Of a stretch of DNA of 6,605 bases, positions 1 to 5,163 are shown piece after piece. The stretch's first letter is position 1. The number at the start of each line of letters is the position of its first letter. A model generated the notes under the pieces. The model was not told the origin of the DNA, searched no databases, and saw only the letters and a list, made by a program, of their open reading frames with translations. The DNA lies in assembly GCA_022425465.1 (NCBI GenBank), contig JAKMFK010000095.1:1-6605 (forward strand), written 5' to 3'. Source of the stretch: Bacteroidia bacterium (lineage in GTDB: Bacteria > Bacteroidota > Bacteroidia > NS11-12g > UBA9320). Position numbers and translations under genes: made by a program.

Positions 1-1
1 T

Positions 2-814
2 TGTGCAGAGAAGTCTCATGACATTACAATAGATACATCAAGAACCGCACTCGACCATGCGTATGAATGTGAAGCAGTTATGGGCCCATTGCCTAAATTT
101 AGTTGTGCTGATGCTATAGAAGTGCCAACCACTAAAAATGGTATTCCGGTTACATTCCCTGGAGGGGAAGAAGGAAATGGTAGTACAAATCCAAATGATT
201 GTGATAACCCATGGGCTTTTGGCATGGCCTGCCAAACTGGGAATAAAGTGGGTAGATATCAAGGGTTGAATGCTGATGGCACTGAAAATCCAGATGTGGT
301 ATTCATCACCTTTTGTCGTGATGGAGGTTTAGGTGTTATTGGCCATAAACTGTCTACAGGCGAAACTTGTTTCTTTTCAATAGTAGATAATGGTGACGCA
401 AATAATTCTCCTAAACCAGGGGAAGATGGATACAATGATGCCTGGATGACACCAAGTGTGGTAGCTGCTGACAAGTGCCAAAACTGCCATATGGCAAGCC
501 CATTTCTACATACACCAGCGGTTGATCAATTAAGAAATCCTGCTGACACAGCAGAACTACTTGTCCCTTTTACAGGAAACAATCCTTACTCCATAATTGG
601 GCAAGAATTTCACCAGCCGCATACCACTGATATTCAGAATTCTTGTACTCCTTGTCATCGACCACAATGCACTCAGCACTTTGAGAATTACCCGTTGGAT
701 GAATTAAAAATGCCTCCACCCTTTGAAAATGCCACTGAATTTGATCACAGCAATATTTCAAATGCAGATAGGCAAGCTATAAGGGATTGGTGTATAACAT
801 TAGGCCTAGAGTAA
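2..814 (+). CDS. Cysteine-rich dihaem c-type cytochrome-like protein (5' partial)
   Basis: The frame is open from the left edge, so the methionine at base 80 is probably internal and the true start lies outside the window; 270 residues are visible. Two CXXCH haem c attachment motifs are present: CQNCH at bases 476-490 and CTPCH at 644-658. Near the C-terminus, LKMPPP offers a methionine of the kind that serves as distal haem ligand in small c-type cytochromes, followed by the common cytochrome ending DRQAIRDW. About ten further cysteines lie outside the haem motifs, which suggests disulfides and an extracytoplasmic location. Haem c attachment itself requires export. The segment between the first haem site and PFLHTP resembles unnamed haem proteins I recall from marine bacteria, but I cannot assign a family. 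An electron-transfer role is inferred from the motifs only. The substrate or partner is unknown, and no redox neighbour is visible. The signal peptide, if any, is outside the window. Confidence 0.8.
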   Translation, partial: CAEKSHDITIDTSRTALDHAYECEAVMGPLPKFSCADAIEVPTTKNGIPVTFPGGEEGNGSTNPNDCDNPWAFGMACQTGNKVGRYQGLNADGTENPDVVFITFCRDGGLGVIGHKLSTGETCFFSIVDNGDANNSPKPGEDGYNDAWMTPSVVAADKCQNCHMASPFLHTPAVDQLRNPADTAELLVPFTGNNPYSIIGQEFHQPHTTDIQNSCTPCHRPQCTQHFENYPLDELKMPPPFENATEFDHSNISNADRQAIRDWCITLGLE

Positions 815-991
815 ACAAAGAGGATTAATCACTAGATTAAAGTACTAAACTTTTTTACAGATACTCAGATTTACAGCAAAAACACTCTACCCAAGCGGAA
901 TAATTGACCGAGAAAATATACTTTATCGAACCAAAAATAAGAATGTGTTTATTGAGTACATCCAAGATATAACGGGCAACTACGGACAAAC
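815..991. other. Intergenic gap with partial inverted copy of tRNA 3' end
   Basis: This gap separates the convergent cytochrome gene (+) and tRNA/metG unit (-). I see no gene with a usable start. The notable content is at 887-907: CTACC, two variable bases, AGCGGAATA, one variable base, then TTGA. This matches 18 of 21 positions of the minus-strand sequence 1038-1018, which spans the tRNA 3' end and the start of its terminator. One plus-strand frame is open from 849 to about 1070, but it has no start codon and runs through the terminator and antisense to the tRNA, so I do not call it a gene. Confidence 0.55.
825..856 (+). terminator. Weak candidate terminator after the cytochrome gene
   Basis: Eleven bases after the stop codon there is a 6-bp inverted repeat, TTAATC / GATTAA, with a 4-base loop. 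A second short stem, AAAGT / ACTTT (839-843 with 849-853), runs directly into a T run ending at 856. Both stems are A+T-rich and weak, so termination here is only a possibility. Confidence 0.25.
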
Positions 992-1031
992 AAAAAAGCG
1001 GAATAGTGAGCTTAAACTCAACTATTCCGCT
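992..1031 (-). terminator. Factor-independent terminator of the metG-tRNA-Arg unit
   Basis: There is a perfect 11-bp stem, AGCGGAATAGT (997-1007) with ACTATTCCGCT (1021-1031). It extends inward by GAG/CTC past one bulged base to a 6-base loop (1011-1016). Read on the minus strand the hairpin is followed by six T residues (992-997 complement). It begins one base after the encoded CCA end of the tRNA, so it ends the tRNA transcript and, if co-transcribed, the metG message. The T run is only on the minus-strand side, so it is directional. Confidence 0.85.
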
Positions 1032-1032
1032 C

Positions 1033-1107
1033 TGGTAGCCTCGCCAGGAATCGAACCTGGATCTAATGTTTAGGAAACATCTATTCTATCCGTTGAACTA
1101 CGAAGCC
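1033..1107 (-). tRNA. tRNA-Arg (anticodon CCT, reads AGG)
   Basis: The minus strand folds as a complete cloverleaf. The 7-bp acceptor stem is GGCTTCG with CGAGGCT (two G-U pairs). The D stem is closed by G-U and ends in C-G. The anticodon stem GATGT/ACATT holds loop TTCCTAA, with anticodon CCT at 1074-1072. The T arm carries GGTTCGATTCC. The discriminator base is A (1036), and CCA is encoded in the DNA (1035-1033). Anticodon CCU decodes the arginine codon AGG. The 5' end is three bases from the metG stop codon, so the tRNA is either cut out of the metG transcript by RNase P or has a promoter inside metG. A strong terminator follows directly. tRNA-Arg(CCT) genes are known integration targets for mobile elements, but no integrase is seen here. 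Confidence 0.97.
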
Positions 1108-1110
1108 TTT

Positions 1111-3105
1111 TTATGATATGACGCTTCCTGGTTTTGTTTGCTCATCTGGACTTACAAACCTTAATGATCCACCCTCCTCTTCAGCCATGAGAATCATTCC
1201 GTTACTTTCTATTCCTTTTAGTTTGCGAGGAGCCAAATTTGCTAAATAGGTGACCTGTTTTCCTATAATATCCTCTGGTGCAAAGTATTCTGCAATACCA
1301 CTTACAACTTCCTTGGTTTCTGTTCCTACATCAAGGGTTATGTGTAACAACCGGTCTGCTTTTTTTACTTTCTCAGCAGCAATAATGGTTGCAACTCGAA
1401 TATCTAATTTTACAAAATCGTCGTATTGTATCATGGGCTTGATGGGTTGAGTATTGTTTTGGTGTACACTAGTTTCAATTGGTGTTTTTGGAGTTAACTT
1501 TTCAATTTGCTGATCAATCTCTTCATCTTCAATTTTTTCAAATAAGAGTTCACTTTCTTCTATGATATGTCCAGCAGTAATTTTATCCTCGTATGATTTA
1601 AGATTTAAAATCTTTTGGATTTTATGCGAAGTATTTGGTAAGAAAATTTGCCCGTACAGACCAATATCATTCACGATGTGAAGGCATGTTAAAATACAGT
1701 CTGCTACTTTTTGTTGATTAGCATCATCTTTTATAAGTTTCCAAGGGGCTGTGTCTTGCAGATATTTATTTCCATAGCGGGCTATTTCCATATACGCTTC
1801 CAGACCTTGACGTTGGTTAAAACGGTTAAGCGAGTCAGAGATTTTTGCAGAAAAGTCAGGCAGTTTATCAATACTTCCTTCAGGTACAACTCCATTAAAG
1901 TATTTGTGAGTTAGAACGATAACCCTGTTAACGAAGTTACCTAAAATGGCAACTAGCTCATTATTTACTTTTGCTTGATAGTCTTTCCAGGTGAAGTCTG
2001 CATCTTTAGTTTCGGGTAGAATAGAATTGATTACATATCGAAGCTCATCCGTTTTTCCTGGGAATTCCTCCAGATATTCATGAAGCCAAATAGCATGATT
2101 TCGGCTGGTTGATATTTTGTTTCCCTCTAAATTTAAAAACTCGTTAGCAGGAACATTTGTTGGTAAGTTAAATCCACCATGAGCATGGAGCATAGCAGGA
2201 AATATAATGGTATGAAATACGATATTATCCTTGCCTAGAAAATGGGTGATTTCAGTATCAGCATCTTTCCACCATGTAGTCCATTGATCACCAGTTGCTT
2301 CTTTTGTGGCAGTGATGTATCCAATAGGTGCATCAAACCAAACATACATCACCTTATTATCAGCATTTTGTATAGGAACACGAACACCCCAATCAAGATC
2401 TCGTGTCATTGCTCTTGGTTTTAATCCGTCCTTGAGCCAACTCATGCATTGTCCATAAACATTTGATTTCCAATGATTTTTTTGATTATTTACCCAATTA
2501 TTCAAAAATTCATCTTGAATAGAATCTAGGGGTAAATACCAATTTGTTGTTTCTTTTAATACAGGGGCGTTTCCAGTTAGAGCAGATCGTGGATTAATGA
2601 GTTCTGATGGATTACTTGTTCTCCCACATTGCTCACATTGATCACCATATGCATCTTCATATGAGCAATTTGAACAAGTACCTACAATGTAACGGTCTGC
2701 TAAAAATTGTTGAGCTTCTTCATCATAAAATTGTTTAGAGGTTATTTCTTCAAACACCTTATTTTTATGTAGGGTTGAGAAAAAATCTTGTGCAGTTTGG
2801 TGGTGCAACTGATTAGTAGTTCTACTAAACTGATTGAAATGGATTCCAAATTGGTCCAGACTTTTGCTAATTAGTGAATGATTCTCATCAACAACTTGTT
2901 GTGGTATCTTTTTTTCCTTTTTAGCTTTCAGCGTGATGGGCACACCATGTTCGTCCGTACCACACACAAAAAGAACGTCATGACCCTTCATTTTCAAATA
3001 TCGATAATGGATATCCGAAGGAAGAAAGCATCCTGCAATGTGTCCAATGTGTATTGGTCCATTAGCATAGGGAAGTGCACAAGTTATGAGATGTCTTTTT
3101 GGCAT
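1111..3105 (-). CDS. metG: Methionyl-tRNA synthetase with C-terminal tRNA-binding domain
   Basis: This cytoplasmic enzyme charges tRNA-Met and initiator tRNA with methionine using ATP. At 664 residues it is full length for the form with a fused tRNA-binding domain. The class I HIGH motif is exact at residues 19-22, after PYANGPI. The CGTDEHG motif follows at 48-54. A four-cysteine zinc knuckle lies at C144, C147, C157 and C160. The KMSKS-type loop is KISTS at 330-334, a variant normal in this subfamily. The anticodon-binding helical domain spans about 370-510. A charged linker (about 515-555) leads to the OB-fold tRNA-binding/dimerisation domain (about 559-664), containing VKLDIRVATI and NGMILMAE. 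The ATG start lies just upstream of the conserved first strand and has no clear Shine-Dalgarno sequence. The transporter gene lies 45 bases upstream on the same strand with no terminator between. tRNA-Arg starts three bases after the stop. No truncation or lost catalytic motif is seen. Confidence 0.97.
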   Translation of the reverse strand: MPKRHLITCALPYANGPIHIGHIAGCFLPSDIHYRYLKMKGHDVLFVCGTDEHGVPITLKAKKEKKIPQQVVDENHSLISKSLDQFGIHFNQFSRTTNQLHHQTAQDFFSTLHKNKVFEEITSKQFYDEEAQQFLADRYIVGTCSNCSYEDAYGDQCEQCGRTSNPSELINPRSALTGNAPVLKETTNWYLPLDSIQDEFLNNWVNNQKNHWKSNVYGQCMSWLKDGLKPRAMTRDLDWGVRVPIQNADNKVMYVWFDAPIGYITATKEATGDQWTTWWKDADTEITHFLGKDNIVFHTIIFPAMLHAHGGFNLPTNVPANEFLNLEGNKISTSRNHAIWLHEYLEEFPGKTDELRYVINSILPETKDADFTWKDYQAKVNNELVAILGNFVNRVIVLTHKYFNGVVPEGSIDKLPDFSAKISDSLNRFNQRQGLEAYMEIARYGNKYLQDTAPWKLIKDDANQQKVADCILTCLHIVNDIGLYGQIFLPNTSHKIQKILNLKSYEDKITAGHIIEESELLFEKIEDEEIDQQIEKLTPKTPIETSVHQNNTQPIKPMIQYDDFVKLDIRVATIIAAEKVKKADRLLHITLDVGTETKEVVSGIAEYFAPEDIIGKQVTYLANLAPRKLKGIESNGMILMAEEEGGSLRFVSPDEQTKPGSVIS

Positions 3106-3110
3106 TGCGG

Positions 3111-3137
3111 CAAAAATACGAGAAAGCCCGAAGTCAA
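3111..3137 (-). promoter_or_regulatory. Candidate Bacteroidota-type promoter for metG
   Basis: On the minus strand TATTTTTG (3118-3111) fits the Bacteroidota -7 consensus TAnnTTTG exactly. A TTG (3137-3135) lies 16 bases upstream, slightly closer than the usual -33 spacing. The -7 element ends only five bases before the metG ATG, so transcription from it would give a leaderless or nearly leaderless message. In A+T-rich DNA an isolated match is weak evidence. Confidence 0.35.
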
Positions 3138-3150
3138 TGACTATGAAAAT

Positions 3151-4056
3151 TTATTGTTTTAGTTTCTTCTTGTTATTAATGCTTGTTATGATGGGATGCA
3201 TCACTACAGCAAGTAAAATAATAGAAGTCCCTAAATAGAAATTATAATTTAGTAATGTGTCTTCATTGAGCAAACAGATTGCTAAAAGAATACCATAAAC
3301 AGGCTCTAAATTGATGCTCAAATTCGAGATGAATGCAGACAACTCTTTAAGGGAGTTGATGGCAAGAGCGAAAGCCAAGCTAGTGCATAATAGTCCTAGT
3401 ATAATTAGCCAGACCCAGTCGGTTCCTATTGGAATCCAATTTGGTTGGGGCATATATGTCTCAATGAACGGATACCCGAATGAAATAAATAAAAACCCTG
3501 AGGTTAATTCAATGGTGGTAACCGATAACGTATTTTGTCCTACGATGTACTTTTTGTTTAGCGTAGAAAATAATGCAGCTAAAAAAGCAGAGATTATTCC
3601 AACAACAATAGCGAGGTGGTAGGACTCACCGACACCACTGAGAAGATAGATTCCGAAAATGACCACGATCCCAAGAATCAATTCGATCCATTGAAACTTT
3701 GATTTAGTAATGAGTGGCTCTAAAACGGAAGTGAAAAGTGAGGCTGTAGCAAGACAAGCCAAGGTTACAGATGCACTTTTCCCAATTTTGATACTTCCAT
3801 AAAAAGTCAACCAATGTAATGCAACCAGAACACCAATACCTATAAATTTGAGTAAATTCTTCTTGCTAATGGATTGTATACCTTTATAAACTCCAGGTAT
3901 GAAAATTAGCCCAAGTGTGGCAATCCACAGTCGGTTCCATACTAATGCAACTTCATCTAAAGAAATCAACTTTCCTAAAATAGCTGTAAACCCGAATAAG
4001 AAAACGGCTATGTGTAGTTGTATATAAGCTTTGTTTTTTGAAGATTGTTTTAGCAA
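3151..4056 (-). CDS. EamA/DMT-family inner-membrane transporter
   Basis: This 301-residue protein of the drug/metabolite transporter superfamily has the usual ten-helix, two-repeat EamA layout. Approximate helices are 13-30, 36-56, 70-88, 94-115, 122-141, 147-166, 177-197, 212-232, 238-262 and 271-293. The first repeat carries the family pattern HWLTFYGSIKIGKSASVTLA (81-100) and ends with LEPLI. The second repeats it as LGLLCTSLAFALAI and SNLSINLEPVYGILL. Family members export or import small metabolites such as amino acids or nucleotides, and the substrate cannot be told from sequence. The start is TTG (4056-4054). The frame stays open further upstream, but I found no ATG before the conserved first helix, so this or a rarer upstream start must be used. 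It follows the terminator of the DUF4468-like gene, so it probably has its own promoter. It can be co-transcribed with metG. Confidence 0.92.
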   Translation of the reverse strand: MLKQSSKNKAYIQLHIAVFLFGFTAILGKLISLDEVALVWNRLWIATLGLIFIPGVYKGIQSISKKNLLKFIGIGVLVALHWLTFYGSIKIGKSASVTLACLATASLFTSVLEPLITKSKFQWIELILGIVVIFGIYLLSGVGESYHLAIVVGIISAFLAALFSTLNKKYIVGQNTLSVTTIELTSGFLFISFGYPFIETYMPQPNWIPIGTDWVWLIILGLLCTSLAFALAINSLKELSAFISNLSINLEPVYGILLAICLLNEDTLLNYNFYLGTSIILLAVVMHPIITSINNKKKLKQ

Positions 4057-4064
4057 TATAGAAA

Positions 4065-4095
4065 CAATAATAGGTGAATTGGACGAGTAGTAAAA
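4065..4095 (-). promoter_or_regulatory. Weak candidate promoter for the EamA transporter gene
   Basis: On the minus strand TATTATTG (4072-4065) differs from TAnnTTTG at one position. TTTT (4095-4092) stands 19 bases upstream, where TTTG would be expected. It lies between the upstream terminator and the TTG start, the only room for a dedicated promoter. The match is imperfect and could be chance. Confidence 0.25.
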
Positions 4096-4108
4096 AATAG
4101 TTATTGCA

Positions 4109-4135
4109 TAAAAAAACCCAGTGAGAACTGGGTTT
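4109..4135 (-). terminator. Factor-independent terminator after the DUF4468-like gene
   Basis: A perfect 9-bp stem, AAACCCAGT with ACTGGGTTT, has a 4-base loop (4114-4122, 4123-4126, 4127-4135). On the minus strand it is followed by an uninterrupted T run (complement of 4110-4116). It sits about 15 bases after the stop codon of the upstream minus-strand gene and separates that gene from the transporter. Confidence 0.88.
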
Positions 4136-4149
4136 AAAGTTTTTTCTGG

Positions 4150-4992
4150 TTACCAATCATCATCGTCAATAAACGGAGTGGCAGCACATGTTGTCTTGAG
4201 ATCATCAATAAAGTTATTCATATGATCATTACAAGCAATGAGAATTTGATCATTTCCTCTAGCATTTTTCTTTGCAGACAGGTAATATTCCATGTAAGTT
4301 ACATCATCTTCTTTTCCGTTTGTACTTTTAGATACGTGAACAAAATTGTTAAACTTGTATCGATATCTTTCGTCCTTGAAACGTAATTCCATATCAAATT
4401 TGATGATACCTGCATTTACTTTCTGATACTCGTTGATTTGAACAGCCAGTGGCATGTGAACAAATGCTTTAATGGTTTGACCTTCTTTACCTTGTGGATC
4501 AATACCTGCAGCGTCAATCATGCTTTTGGCTTCGCGTTTTCCAAATTTAGTTTGCATCCAAGTTAACGCTCTTTGATACAGCGAATCGGACAACGAATAA
4601 TCTTCACCACCTAAATCTAAAAAGCGGTCTGGAACAATCACTTCTACAACTTCCATAAATGTAATTAGCTGGGAAGAACTGTCGTATGGCATGCTTGTAA
4701 ATCGCTGGTAAGGTCTTGCTTTAACCTCCGGTCTTGAAGATCTTACATAGTCATCACCACCTCCAAAGCTAAAATCACCTCCATCATCATCAGACCAACT
4801 ATCGTCCATGCCTCCCTCGTCAGCCCATGCATCGTCCGTATTCTCTTCGTTTGCATTTTGCGAATCTTCATCTTCTGACCCCCAACCGTCTTCTTGATTA
4901 TCCCAACTATCTTGTTGGTTGTCCCATGACTGCGAGTAGACTACTGAATATGAGGTAATTAATGAGAGGACAATGAATAATATTTTTTTCAT
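4150..4992 (-). CDS. Secreted Asp/Trp-rich protein with DUF4468-like domain
   Basis: This is a 280-residue protein of unknown function. Residues 1-20 form a signal peptide (MKK, hydrophobic core, SYSVVYS before Q21), so it is exported to the periplasm or beyond. No lipobox cysteine is seen. Residues 22-82 are low complexity, rich in Asp, Glu, Ser, Gly and Trp, with two heptads SWDNQQD and SWDNQED. Tryptophans lie at 23, 30, 37, 56 and 66, each in an acidic context. From about 103 to 222 is a folded domain. Its features (LYQRALTWMQTKFG, the I-K-A-F turn, LRFKDERYRYKFNNF) resemble DUF4468, a TBP-like-fold domain common in Bacteroidota, though I assign this from memory of the pattern. The protein ends IDDDDW, echoing the N-terminal repeats. 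Two cysteines (254, 269) near the C-terminus could form a disulfide. It is a single-gene unit with its own terminator and is divergent from the M1 peptidase. Confidence 0.82.
   Translation of the reverse strand: MKKILFIVLSLITSYSVVYSQSWDNQQDSWDNQEDGWGSEDEDSQNANEENTDDAWADEGGMDDSWSDDDGGDFSFGGGDDYVRSSRPEVKARPYQRFTSMPYDSSSQLITFMEVVEVIVPDRFLDLGGEDYSLSDSLYQRALTWMQTKFGKREAKSMIDAAGIDPQGKEGQTIKAFVHMPLAVQINEYQKVNAGIIKFDMELRFKDERYRYKFNNFVHVSKSTNGKEDDVTYMEYYLSAKKNARGNDQILIACNDHMNNFIDDLKTTCAATPFIDDDDW
4882..4929 (-). repeat. Degenerate tandem 21-bp coding repeat (SWDNQxD heptads)
   Basis: Residues 22-37 of the DUF4468-like protein consist of two seven-residue units, SWDNQQD and SWDNQED, and the start of a third, GWGSED. 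Within the Asp-Asn-Gln core the DNA copies differ mainly at third codon positions (GAC/GAT, AAC/AAT). The heptad therefore appears conserved at the protein level rather than being a recent DNA duplication. Confidence 0.75.
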
Positions 4993-5013
4993 AAGATGTA
5001 TTTAGAGGTGTTG

Positions 5014-5042
5014 TTAATTTAAACTTATTTAAATAAGGTCAA
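5014..5042 (-). promoter_or_regulatory. Candidate promoter for the DUF4468-like gene
   Basis: On the minus strand TTG (5042-5040) is followed after 18 bases by TAAATTAA (5021-5014), which matches the TAnnTT part of TAnnTTTG. The spacing is right for a Bacteroidota promoter. The predicted leader to the ATG at 4992 would be roughly 15-20 bases. The last two consensus positions do not match. Confidence 0.35.
5024..5037. promoter_or_regulatory. 14-bp perfect palindrome, possible operator
   Basis: CTTATTTAAATAAG is perfectly self-complementary. It lies in the divergent intergenic region, inside the spacer of the candidate promoter for the DUF4468-like gene, a typical position for a dimeric repressor site. 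The region is very A+T-rich, which makes chance palindromes more likely. No second copy was noticed in the window. Confidence 0.3.
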
Positions 5043-5163
5043 CGAAAATAACTTTAAAATTATTTTTAAACAATTCGAAGATTTAAGAAAATATGTTAAA
5101 TGAACGTATTGAATAATCAATTTGTTTTGTCTATTTGCATCATAACTATTTAACAATTAGACC

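Larger units (their letters stand above)
4993..5163. other. Divergent intergenic region
   Basis: These 171 very A+T-rich bases separate the DUF4468-like gene (-) from the M1 peptidase (+) and must carry both promoters unless the two share control. Apart from the candidate minus-strand promoter and palindrome, TTTG boxes occur at 5121-5124 and 5126-5129. TATTTG lies at 5132-5137 on the plus strand, but no full -33/-7 pair for the peptidase is convincing. No RNA gene or short coding sequence is seen. Confidence 0.6.

Noticed and set aside
16..761. Minus-strand frames of 63-74 codons opposite the cytochrome gene.
   Set aside because: The plus frame has two CXXCH motifs and protein-like composition, while the antisense frames show no features.
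849..1070. Plus-strand frame open for about 74 codons, reading through the terminator and the tRNA antisense strand.
   Set aside because: It has no ATG, GTG or TTG start in the visible frame near its beginning. Its second half is the terminator hairpin and tRNA complement, a common source of spurious proteins (ALVASPGIEPG). I cannot exclude a pseudogene fragment in 849-990 but cannot support one.
815..1110. Possible integrative element at tRNA-Arg(CCT).
   Set aside because: There is no integrase, no direct-repeat att pair and no compositional break in the visible flank. Only the partial inverted copy is reported as a finding.
1250..3162. Several plus-strand open frames of 60-94 codons inside metG and across its 5' end.
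   Set aside because: They are antisense shadows of metG, with no domain, signal peptide or start context.
3311..3622. Plus-strand open frame of 103 codons within the transporter gene.
   Set aside because: It lies antisense to a clear EamA gene and encodes no recognisable protein.
3953..4156. Minus-strand 67-codon frame overlapping the transporter start and the terminator.
   Set aside because: It runs through a strong terminator hairpin and starts with TTG inside the end of the neighbouring gene. The EamA frame explains the region.
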